Assembly (NCBI GenBank): GCA_026713485.1
Contig: JAPOOK010000027.1
Span: forward strand, 1-51,143
DNA: 51,143 nucleotides
Source of the DNA: Chloroflexota bacterium
GTDB taxonomy: Bacteria > Chloroflexota > Dehalococcoidia > UBA6926
Reading direction: 5' to 3'
The notes beneath the pieces were generated by a model. It was not told where the DNA came from and searched no databases. It saw only the letters and a program-made list of their open reading frames with translations. The position numbers and the translations under genes were made by a program. Of this stretch, positions 33,119 to 40,727 are shown one piece after another (positions within the stretch are counted from its first letter, which is position 1; each line of letters begins with the position of its first letter).

Positions 33119-34063
33119 ATGCGTGGGGTAGGAGTGATCGGGTTCGGGGGGCCGGAGGTCCTGCAGATTGTTGACCTTCCAGAGGTGCACGCCGGAAACG
33201 GCGAGGTTCGTATTCGCGTTCACGCCGCCGCGGTAAACCCCACCGACACCGGGCTTCGCAACGGCTCGCGAGCCGCCATGCTGGCCGATGTTCCGCCGCC
33301 CTACGTTCCCGGCATGGACCTCGCCGGCGTCATCGATGAGGTCGGATCGGGTACTGACACAGACCTCGCCGTGGGCGACTCGGTCATGGCGATGGTCGTG
33401 CCGAATGCCAGCCATGGCGCGTACCGTGAGAGCATCGTGCTCGCGGCGGACTCCGTCGTCCGCGCCCCGGCTGAATCCACGCACATCGAGGCATGCACCC
33501 TGCCGATGAACGGTCTTACCGCGCGCCAATCGCTTGACCAGCTCGCCCTCCGCCCCGGACAAACCATCGCGGTGACTGGCGCGGCGGGTTGCTACGGCGG
33601 GTATGTCATCCAGCTCGCAAAGGCCGAAGGGTTGCGCGTCATTGCCGACGCATCCGAGGCGGACGAACAACTCGTCAGAGACCTCGGTGCTGATGTGGTC
33701 GTGCGTCGCGGCGACGATGTCGCCAAGCGCATCCGTGATGCCGCCCCTGACGGCGTCGACGGCCTGGCGGACGGGTCGGTGCAGTCCGAGCTCGTGGTGG
33801 CGGCTGTTCGAGACGGCGGTGGGTTCGCATCCGTACGTGGCTGGCGCGGTACGGGTGAGCGCGGCATCGTATTCCATCGCACTTTGGTGACGAGCTACGA
33901 CCACCGCGCAGACCTCCTCGGGCAACTGCGTGAACAGGCAGAAGACGGTACTATCACTCTGCGGGTCGCCGCCACGTATGCGCCGGACGAGGCCGCAGCC
34001 GCGCACGAGCGGCTTGAAGCTGGAGGCACACGCGGGCGTTGCGTCATTGTGTTCCCGGCGTAG
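33119..34063 (+). CDS. Zinc-independent medium-chain dehydrogenase / quinone-oxidoreductase-like protein
   Basis: A 314-residue MDR-superfamily enzyme. The GroES-like N-terminal domain shows VRIRVHAAAVNPTDTGLRNG and YVPGMDLAGVIDEVGSGT. The Rossmann domain has VTGAAGCYGGYVIQLAKAEG, in the place of the usual GAxGGVG nucleotide loop. No structural zinc cysteine cluster is present, as in quinone oxidoreductases. It probably reduces quinones or enones with NADPH; the substrate is not readable. AGGGGG precedes the ATG. Confidence 0.88.
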   Translation: MRGVGVIGFGGPEVLQIVDLPEVHAGNGEVRIRVHAAAVNPTDTGLRNGSRAAMLADVPPPYVPGMDLAGVIDEVGSGTDTDLAVGDSVMAMVVPNASHGAYRESIVLAADSVVRAPAESTHIEACTLPMNGLTARQSLDQLALRPGQTIAVTGAAGCYGGYVIQLAKAEGLRVIADASEADEQLVRDLGADVVVRRGDDVAKRIRDAAPDGVDGLADGSVQSELVVAAVRDGGGFASVRGWRGTGERGIVFHRTLVTSYDHRADLLGQLREQAEDGTITLRVAATYAPDEAAAAHERLEAGGTRGRCVIVFPA

Positions 34064-34132
34064 TCGTCGCGAACGTAGGTCGCTATCGCGCCACCATCAT
34101 TGTTAAGACAAGCCTGTGGGAGGCCTGAGAAC

Positions 34133-35542
34133 ATGAACATGGCGGCGCGGTCAGGTGGAGCAATGTCCCCTCGTGGCGCGCTTGATTCGTCAGGCCACAG
34201 CCTCGCCATCTTCACGGCTCTCTATGAGCTCACCATGTCGCAGGCATGGTGGCAGAGCGGCAACGCTCACGATGCAACATTCAGCCTCTTTATCCGCCGC
34301 TTTCCGCCCAACCGATCCTACTTCGTGCTCGCGGGCGTCCATGACATCCTCGACTATCTAACCGATTTCCGATTCACGGATGCGGACATCGCCTATCTCG
34401 GTTCACTCGGACGCTTTGACGGCGGCTTCCTGGAGTTTCTGGCGGATCTGCGTTTCACCGGCAGCGTTCGCGCCATGCGCGAGGGCGAGATCTTCTTTGC
34501 TGATGAGCCGGTTATGGAAATCTCCGGGCCCGTCATCGAGTGCCAGATACTCGAGAACTACGTCATCAACCGCATCAGCCTGCAAACGATGCTTGCCACC
34601 AAGGCCGCCCGCGTCATGCACGCCGCCCGTGGCCGCCCGGTCACGTACTATGGTTCCCGCCGCGCTCCGGGCATTGATGCCGCCGGGCAGATGGCGCGCG
34701 TTGGCTCCTTGACCGGCTTCGCCGGAACAGGCAACGTCCTCGCCGCCGCCCAACACGGCATCAGCCCCATGGGCACCATGGCCCACTCATTCGTGGGGTC
34801 CTTCCCAACGGAGCTTGATGCCTTTCGCGCCTTTGCCCGCTCCTTCCCGGACGCCTCAACGTTCCTGATCGACACCTACGACCCCATCGAAGGCGCGCGC
34901 AACGCCATCACCGTTGCGCTCGAGATGAAAGAAGTCGGTCACAGGTTGGGCGCGGTGCGACTCGACAGCGGCGATCTGCTCAACCTCTCACGCCGTGTGC
35001 GCGCCATGCTGGACGGGGCAGGCTTGGAAGAAGTGGACATCGTCGCAAGCGGCGAACTGGATGAGTTTGTCATCGACGGCCTGTTGCGAGACAGCGCGCC
35101 CATCGCCGGATTCGGCGTCGGCACGCGTATTGGCTCTTCAGCCGACGCCCCCTGGACGGACTCTGTTTACAAGCTCGTTGAATACGCCGGAGAGCCCGTA
35201 CTCAAGCTCAGCGTCGGCAAAGAGACTCTGCCGGGCCGCAAACAGATCTACCGATACGAGGACGAAAACGGCGGCTACGCGCGTGATGTGATCGCTATGG
35301 CGGATGAGCCGCCGCCGGATGGTTCCACTCCACTGCTGGAAGACATCATGCAGGATGGCCGCGCCCTGCGGCCCCACCCCACGCTTGACGAGTCCCGCGA
35401 GCTTTTCCAACGGGGCTTCGCCGCCCTGCCGGAGGACGTCAAAGCCCTAACCGGCGCAGCAACCTACCCCGTGGATATCTCCTCAGCCCTGGCGGAACTG
35501 CAGACCCGCATGACGGAGGCAGCGAACCCGGGCAGGAGGTAG
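34133..35542 (+). CDS. pncB: Nicotinate phosphoribosyltransferase
   Basis: A 469-residue enzyme joining nicotinate to PRPP in NAD salvage. ALYELTMSQAWWQSGNAHDATFSLFIRRFPPNRSYFVLAGV is the typical N-terminal block. YYGSRRAPGIDAAGQMARVGSLTGFAGTGNVLAAAQHGISPMGTMAHSFV has the active-site region with the phosphate loop and the autophosphorylated-type His. VRLDSGDL is the substrate-binding strand. The ATG at 34133 has GGGAGG nine bases upstream; the longer frame from 34100 lacks this. It stands alone after the quinone-oxidoreductase-like gene. Confidence 0.95.
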   Translation: MNMAARSGGAMSPRGALDSSGHSLAIFTALYELTMSQAWWQSGNAHDATFSLFIRRFPPNRSYFVLAGVHDILDYLTDFRFTDADIAYLGSLGRFDGGFLEFLADLRFTGSVRAMREGEIFFADEPVMEISGPVIECQILENYVINRISLQTMLATKAARVMHAARGRPVTYYGSRRAPGIDAAGQMARVGSLTGFAGTGNVLAAAQHGISPMGTMAHSFVGSFPTELDAFRAFARSFPDASTFLIDTYDPIEGARNAITVALEMKEVGHRLGAVRLDSGDLLNLSRRVRAMLDGAGLEEVDIVASGELDEFVIDGLLRDSAPIAGFGVGTRIGSSADAPWTDSVYKLVEYAGEPVLKLSVGKETLPGRKQIYRYEDENGGYARDVIAMADEPPPDGSTPLLEDIMQDGRALRPHPTLDESRELFQRGFAALPEDVKALTGAATYPVDISSALAELQTRMTEAANPGRR

Positions 35543-35576
35543 GCGGGGCGGCCCGATACGGTCATTAGCACCCTAT

Positions 35577-35774
35577 ATGACGAGGGGATTGCAGGATCGG
35601 CGGAACATCTCTGAGGCGCGTATCTTCGTCAACTGGCGGAACGCCACGACAATCGTCGTTTTTGAAGAGGACGGTGTGGAGCCTGTCTTGGGCGCTCTCG
35701 CTCTCGAAAGCGTTCGGCTTGTCGTAGACCCTTTGAACGCGAGGCTAGCTCCGGTCGAGAGATTGAGATACTGA
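35577..35774 (+). pseudogene. Fragment of a clan AA (retropepsin-like) aspartic protease gene
   Basis: The 65-codon frame reads ATTIVVFEEDGVEPVLGALALESVRLVVDPLNARLAPVE, the characteristic end of small bacterial clan AA aspartic protease-like proteins (VVFGxxx-EPVLGALALE-DP-RLVPV). The N-terminal part with the catalytic D-T/S-G is missing, and no ribosome binding site is seen. It is therefore a remnant wedged between pncB and the respiratory operon. Confidence 0.65.
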
Positions 35775-35816
35775 CACCACTTCGGCGAAAAGGGCCCTCG
35801 AAGGCCGAGTGGGTAG

Positions 35817-36476
35817 CTACTCCTCCAGCGTGCGGATATGTGCCACCAGCATCCAGCGCTCGGCGGGTGAGAGCAGTTGAGCGAATCGCGGCATGTTCGT
35901 CGAGCCCTCCCAGGCAGCCGGGTTTTCCGCCCACGCCGGAGCAGGGAAATCGCCGTTGCCACGGCTGATAATCCGATAGAGATCGCCGGCAGTCCGCTCC
36001 TGCGTATCGTCCTCCGTCAGGTTCTTCGGTACTTCCACTCCGGCGGCCTCGAACGCGATGGTGACCTGCAACAGGCCTTCGCCGTCCCCTGCCGCCCCGT
36101 GGCACATGGAGCAGTTTCGCTGGAAGAGGAAGCTGCCATATTCCAGAACATCGGGCGTAACAACGATCGGGTTGCCTTCGACGCCATTTAGCTCATCGTC
36201 CGGCATCAGGTCGAAGTGCTCAAGGCGCAGGTCCGCGTTCAATTGCTCCTCCGGCGCGCCGCCACTGTTGAACGCTACCGTGCCGGGCCTCACGGACATG
36301 GAAGGCCCTTCCTGCTTGCGTACGGCAGGGGAGTAGTGCATCTCTTGGAAGAAGTCCACCGGATAGGCGCCCGTCGAGCAGCCGGTGAGCGCGATAACGG
36401 CGACCGCAACAAGCGCAAGCACCATTACGGCCGGTCGTCGCCCTGGCAAACCCAATTTCTTGTGCGCTCTCTGCAT
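35817..36476 (-). CDS. Alternative Complex III monoheme cytochrome c subunit (ActE-like)
   Basis: A 219-residue lipoprotein (ALTGC) with one haem-binding site, CSMCHGAAGDGEG, in its C-terminal half. FFQEMHYSPAVRKQEGP and RPGTVAFNSGG are segments typical of the cytochrome c subunit of Alternative Complex III. It would pass electrons from the pentaheme subunit to an oxidase or soluble carrier outside the membrane. It is the last gene of the operon, following the DUF3341 gene by about 48 bases. The start is ATG at 36476; GTG at 36479 is also possible. Confidence 0.88.
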   Translation of the reverse strand: MQRAHKKLGLPGRRPAVMVLALVAVAVIALTGCSTGAYPVDFFQEMHYSPAVRKQEGPSMSVRPGTVAFNSGGAPEEQLNADLRLEHFDLMPDDELNGVEGNPIVVTPDVLEYGSFLFQRNCSMCHGAAGDGEGLLQVTIAFEAAGVEVPKNLTEDDTQERTAGDLYRIISRGNGDFPAPAWAENPAAWEGSTNMPRFAQLLSPAERWMLVAHIRTLEE

Positions 36477-36524
36477 CACTGCGTCTATCCGCCGTCTCTA
36501 CTCTCTTGTGTTTCTTTCCTGCAT

Positions 36525-37043
36525 CTATGCAGGCTCGTTGATGACTTCTTCTGCGCCGCCGCTCTGTAGGGCCTGCTGCGCGTTTCCAATTCTCTCCTGG
36601 TCTACCGTGACCAGCAGGCCGATGTAACCGAGCGTGATTCGCGCGTCATACAGGGGGCCTGCGCCGCCGGGGCGGGGCAGGCGGCTCTCAAAGATCACGC
36701 CGATGACCGTGAAGATCATCGCAACCAACAGCGTGAACTCGTACATGATGATCATGCTTGCCGGAATCGCGAGGATGGGCTTGCCTCCCGTCACGAGCGG
36801 GAATGCCGTCTGTGTCGCAAACACGAAGAGGAAAGCGGTGATGAAGCCGATAAACCCGCCGAACAGGGAGAATCGAAAGAGCTTGTTCTTCTTCACATGC
36901 TCTCCGAACGCTCCCTCCGGATACGGATTGCCGGTCATCACCTCGTAATCATCACTGGTGAATCCGGCCGCACGCAGGTTGCGTGCTCCTTCCGCGGCGG
37001 TGTCCGCGTTTTCGTACAAGCCGAGAACACTCTGGTTTGCCAT
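36525..37043 (-). CDS. Alternative Complex III subunit, DUF3341 (ActD-like)
   Basis: A 172-residue protein of DUF3341. SVLGLYENADTAAEGARNLRAAGFTSDDYEVMTGNPYPEGAFGE is the N-terminal soluble part, and two membrane helices follow (FSLFGGFIGFITAFLFVFA and LAIPASMIIMYEFTLLVAMIFTVIGVI). In Alternative Complex III this subunit anchors beside the NrfD-type proteins. The ATG at 37041-37043 has GGAG eight bases upstream; the frame up to 37061 adds six residues. Confidence 0.9.
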   Translation of the reverse strand: MANQSVLGLYENADTAAEGARNLRAAGFTSDDYEVMTGNPYPEGAFGEHVKKNKLFRFSLFGGFIGFITAFLFVFATQTAFPLVTGGKPILAIPASMIIMYEFTLLVAMIFTVIGVIFESRLPRPGGAGPLYDARITLGYIGLLVTVDQERIGNAQQALQSGGAEEVINEPA

Positions 37044-37066
37044 TGCTTCCGCTCCCAACATGCGGG

Positions 37067-38458
37067 CTACCAGGCCCGCGGCTCCTCTGATTCCCGTACG
37101 ATCGCGGGCACCGTCACCTCACCGATTTGAACCTCGGATCGGAAGACTTGCCCCTCCTTCTGCTCCCACGCCGGCACTAACGGCACCAGCTTGGCGAATA
37201 TGATGAGCAGCATTGCCACCATTCCGAACGACGCAAGAACAATAACGCTCTCCGTCAGGCTCGGGACATAGTTCGCCCATAAGAATGTGAGCTCCTGTTT
37301 CCGTTCAATGGCCGGGATGATGAGGAAGAACCTCTCCAGCCACATACCAATGTTGACCAGGATCGACGTCCAGAACATCAACGCGATGTTCCGGCGGACC
37401 TTCCGGTTCAACCATAACGGTATCGGTATCACGTATGAGGTCATCACCATGATGATTGTGATGGCGTTGAACGGCCACTCAAGCAGCCGGCGCTCCATCA
37501 CCGCGATTTCCTGCTCCTCCCGTGTGTAGAACGAGAAGGCGAAGTCCAGGAAGAAGAAGAACAGCCAGGCGGTCGCGATGAAGATCAGCAGACGGCCAAC
37601 AGCATCAAAGTGGTCTTCCCAGATGAAGTTTTCAAGCTTGAAGATCCAGCGCATGAACGCCATGAGCGTTAGTACCATGGACACGCCGGAGTGGACTGCG
37701 CCGATGACGAAGTACGGCGCGTAAACCGTAACGTGCCACGCCGGCACCACGGACGCTGCGAAGTCCCACGACACGATGCTGTGGACGGACACGAATACCG
37801 GCAGGATCAGGGCGGACATCAGGATTCCGAAGATTCCCTGTAGCTGCCACTGCCTCGGCGTACCCCGCCAGCCCATCGCCAGCGCTCCGTAGATCGTTCG
37901 GCGCATGCCTGTGCTCTGGTCGCGGATGATCGCGAAGTCTGGAATCAACGCCGTGAAGACGAACAGGATGCTGCCTGTCAGATATGTCGTAATCGCGACG
38001 GGATCCCACACCAATGGGGAGCGAACATCCGGCCATATGCCGCGTGTGAAGTCGTACGGCAGAAGCCAGTAGATGATGCGCCATGGCCGTCCGGCATGAA
38101 TCACCGGGTGGATCAGGGACGTGACGAGGGCAAAGACCGTCATCACCTCCGCCGCGCGGGTGATTGGACGTTTCCATTCCGCCTGCGTCAGCCTCAGGAT
38201 GGACGAGATCATCGTTCCGGCGTGGCTGACACCAATCCAGAACACGAAGTTGACGATGAAGAATCCCCAGAACGCCGGACGCTGCAGGCCAGTGATCCAC
38301 AGACCTTGCCAGATCAGGATGGTGACGGCGACCGCGCCCGCCATGACGAGGATGAACGGCGGCAGGAAGGCGAGCACATGCCGCCTCCGCAGTTCAAAGA
38401 CCGGCCAGAGCAACTCGTCGTTGATCTGGCTGGCCGTCAGGACCGGTCGATCTTGCAT
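37067..38458 (-). CDS. nrfD: NrfD/PsrC-type quinol-oxidising membrane subunit of Alternative Complex III (second copy)
   Basis: A 463-residue integral membrane protein with about ten helices. FWIGVSHAGTMISSILRLTQAEWKRPITRAAEVMTVFALV is the conserved NrfD segment around the quinol site. RPWRIIYWLLPYDFTRGIWPDVRSPLVWDPVAITTYLTGS follows. Alternative Complex III has two such subunits (ActC and ActF); adjacency to the DUF3341 gene suits ActC, but I cannot assign it firmly. It oxidises quinol at the membrane face and passes electrons to the Fe-S subunit. Confidence 0.9.
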   Translation of the reverse strand: MQDRPVLTASQINDELLWPVFELRRRHVLAFLPPFILVMAGAVAVTILIWQGLWITGLQRPAFWGFFIVNFVFWIGVSHAGTMISSILRLTQAEWKRPITRAAEVMTVFALVTSLIHPVIHAGRPWRIIYWLLPYDFTRGIWPDVRSPLVWDPVAITTYLTGSILFVFTALIPDFAIIRDQSTGMRRTIYGALAMGWRGTPRQWQLQGIFGILMSALILPVFVSVHSIVSWDFAASVVPAWHVTVYAPYFVIGAVHSGVSMVLTLMAFMRWIFKLENFIWEDHFDAVGRLLIFIATAWLFFFFLDFAFSFYTREEQEIAVMERRLLEWPFNAITIIMVMTSYVIPIPLWLNRKVRRNIALMFWTSILVNIGMWLERFFLIIPAIERKQELTFLWANYVPSLTESVIVLASFGMVAMLLIIFAKLVPLVPAWEQKEGQVFRSEVQIGEVTVPAIVRESEEPRAW

Positions 38459-38473
38459 TACTCCGTCTCTCCG

Positions 38474-39877
38474 CTAGTCCGGCTTCGCCACAATGTGCGC
38501 GTGTCCTACTCCGAATGGCCTCACCACGCGCAGCAATAGCGCCTCTCTCGTCTCCCACAGGGACACGAACGGTACCACTCGCGAGGCCAACAGGATCATC
38601 AGGGCAACCGCAGACAACATTCCGATAAACACCAGGATTTCAAGGAGGCCTGGGTATCCGATGTTCGTCGGTATCTCGTGCAGCTCATGGCCACCGACTT
38701 GTTCGATGGACCACGTATTCACGTAAATGCGCAGTCTGTCAAAGAAGTTTCCGATGATGATAACGACGCCGACCACGGCCGGCCCGAGAATGCTCCGTCG
38801 CACCGGGTTCCACATGATCAGCAGGAACGCCGTGATGAACGACAGGCCGATTGCGCCCACAAACATCCAGAGCTGTGGTCGCGCCAATAAGTTGTCAATC
38901 GCAGGGTCGCCAAATGCCAGGAGCGCTATGATCTGCTGCTCATGCGGCAGGCGCCCGTACCAGAACAGGATGAATCCGCTCCAGAAGAAATAGAACCAGA
39001 ACAAGGTCAGCGCGAGCAACAGCCGCCCGTACGCCCAGAACTGCTCAAGCTCGAAATAACGCGCCAGTCCCCCCCACTTGCGCAGTGCGAATTGCACCAC
39101 GATGAACAGACCCAAGCCCATCTGCAGGCCCGTCACGGCGTGGAAAGCGGGGAAGATTGGATCCTTCCAGCCCGGCGTCAGGACCATCGCGAAATCCGTC
39201 GCGAACACCGTATGCGTCATCGCGTAGGCGGAGATATACATCGCACCCAGAATTCCGAGCGCCGACTTGTGCATCGCCCATTGCCGCGCAGTGCCGATCC
39301 AGCCGTAGGCAAGCGACGCGGCAATGTTGCGTGAGCGCCCGTTGCCATGGTCGCGTACCGCCGCTAGGTCAGGCAGCACGGACACATAGATGAATGCCAG
39401 CCCAATGCACACGAATGCCGTCAGCATGATCAGGTCTGGGAACCACGGGCCTAGCCGCCAGTCCATCCACAGGCTGTTGCGTCCTTCGAGGCCCGGATGC
39501 GCCGCCATGATCGGCAGGAAGAACACCAGCATGACGGGCCCGGCCAGTGCGAACAGTTCTGCCGCCCGACTCGTGGGACGCCGCCATTGTGCCCGGGCGA
39601 ACCGCAGGCCGATACCGGCCATCGGGATGCCCATCACCAGGGAGAAAACATAGAAATACGCGACGGCGTAGTACTTCCACCGCGTGTGATCGTCCAGGCC
39701 GCCCAGCATCATGAGGATCGCCGCCGTGGCGCCAAGCGCCGTCAGCAGAGCGAGAATCCACAGCGCACGGCGCATCCGCGGGCCGGTCTGCCGCGCATCA
39801 TGGATGAGCTCTTGTGTTAGCTCCTCCTGTGTCGCGGGGGCCCCTGGCGCCTCATGACCGTTGTGGGTGGTGGTCAT
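38474..39877 (-). CDS. nrfD: NrfD/PsrC-type membrane subunit of Alternative Complex III (first copy)
   Basis: A 467-residue integral membrane protein with about ten helices. The N-terminal 40 residues are hydrophilic. AGIGLRFARAQWRRPTSRAAELFALAGPVMLVFFLPIMAAHPG matches the NrfD core. GRSRNIAASLAYGWIGTARQWAMHKSALGILGAMYISAYAMTHTVFATDFAM is a second conserved block. The ATG at 39875-39877 is preferred because GAGGAG lies just upstream; a TTG at 39895 is in frame. It is paired with the second NrfD gene 15 bases downstream. Confidence 0.9.
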   Translation of the reverse strand: MTTTHNGHEAPGAPATQEELTQELIHDARQTGPRMRRALWILALLTALGATAAILMMLGGLDDHTRWKYYAVAYFYVFSLVMGIPMAGIGLRFARAQWRRPTSRAAELFALAGPVMLVFFLPIMAAHPGLEGRNSLWMDWRLGPWFPDLIMLTAFVCIGLAFIYVSVLPDLAAVRDHGNGRSRNIAASLAYGWIGTARQWAMHKSALGILGAMYISAYAMTHTVFATDFAMVLTPGWKDPIFPAFHAVTGLQMGLGLFIVVQFALRKWGGLARYFELEQFWAYGRLLLALTLFWFYFFWSGFILFWYGRLPHEQQIIALLAFGDPAIDNLLARPQLWMFVGAIGLSFITAFLLIMWNPVRRSILGPAVVGVVIIIGNFFDRLRIYVNTWSIEQVGGHELHEIPTNIGYPGLLEILVFIGMLSAVALMILLASRVVPFVSLWETREALLLRVVRPFGVGHAHIVAKPD

Positions 39878-39962
39878 CCTCTCCTCATTGCTCAATTCGT
39901 GTCGATTCTGTCGGTTTCAACGTCTACTTTGTGAATTCTCTCACTAAACATGCGTCTATGGG

Positions 39963-40700
39963 TTAGTGTGCCGCCGCTGCCATCTCGTCGGAACCCGCCT
40001 TGGCCGTGGCGACGCCCTTCAGGTACCGAATATTCGGCTCCGTCCCGATCGCCTCTTGCAGCGTGTACGCCCGCGACTCATCCGCAAACAACTGCGAAAC
40101 GCGGCTATTCGGATCGTTCAAATTCCCAAAAGTCAGCGCATCCGTAGGACAAGCCTGCTCACACGCCGTCATGAAATGGTCGGGCGCGTCCGTTCCGGTT
40201 CGCTTCGCGATGCGCACGGCCGCATTGATGCGCTGAATGCAGAAGGTGCACTTCTCCATAATTCCGCGTTCACGCACTGTCACGTCCGGATTCAGATAGT
40301 TGTGGAACGTCTCCGGCCACGTTGGGCGGCGATAGTTGAAAAAGCGGGCATGGTATGGGCAGTTATTGGCACAGTAGCGGGTGCCGACGCAGCGGTTGTA
40401 CACCTGCACGTTCAGGCCGGCGGGGTTGTGATATGTGGCGTAGACAGGGCAGACGGGCTCACAAGGAGCGTTGCCGCAGTGCTGACACAGGACCGGCAGG
40501 AAATACGCGTGAACGTTCGGATACTCGCCCTCCCAATAGCGCTCAATGCGGATCCAGGCGATTGCGCGCCGCTCAGTGAAGTCGCGTTCCAGGTTGATTG
40601 GCAAGTTGTTTTCAGCAGCGCACGCAATTACACACGCCTGACAACCCGTGCATGCGTCGATGTCGACCGCCATGCCCCACTTATAATCTGACATTGTCAT
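39963..40700 (-). CDS. Iron-sulfur subunit of Alternative Complex III (ActB C-terminal-like, four clusters)
   Basis: A 245-residue ferredoxin-type protein. Cysteines fall in four groups: CTGCQACVIAC, CQHCGNAPCEPVC, CVGTRYCANNC and CTFCIQ with a later CEQACP. This pattern matches NrfC/PsrB-like subunits. In many Alternative Complex III systems this domain is fused to the molybdopterin-like one in a single ActB; here it is a separate gene 27 bases downstream. No TAT signal is seen, so it may be carried out with its TAT-bearing partner. It conducts electrons from NrfD-bound quinol to the haem subunits. Confidence 0.92.
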   Translation of the reverse strand: MTMSDYKWGMAVDIDACTGCQACVIACAAENNLPINLERDFTERRAIAWIRIERYWEGEYPNVHAYFLPVLCQHCGNAPCEPVCPVYATYHNPAGLNVQVYNRCVGTRYCANNCPYHARFFNYRRPTWPETFHNYLNPDVTVRERGIMEKCTFCIQRINAAVRIAKRTGTDAPDHFMTACEQACPTDALTFGNLNDPNSRVSQLFADESRAYTLQEAIGTEPNIRYLKGVATAKAGSDEMAAAAH

Positions 40701-40727
40701 CGCGCTATTCTCCGTCGCCCTTTCTGA

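Noticed and set aside
32996-34006. Long minus-strand open frame opposite the quinone-oxidoreductase-like gene
   Set aside because: It lies wholly antisense to a well-supported MDR-family gene and shows no family-like blocks; it is a high-G+C shadow.
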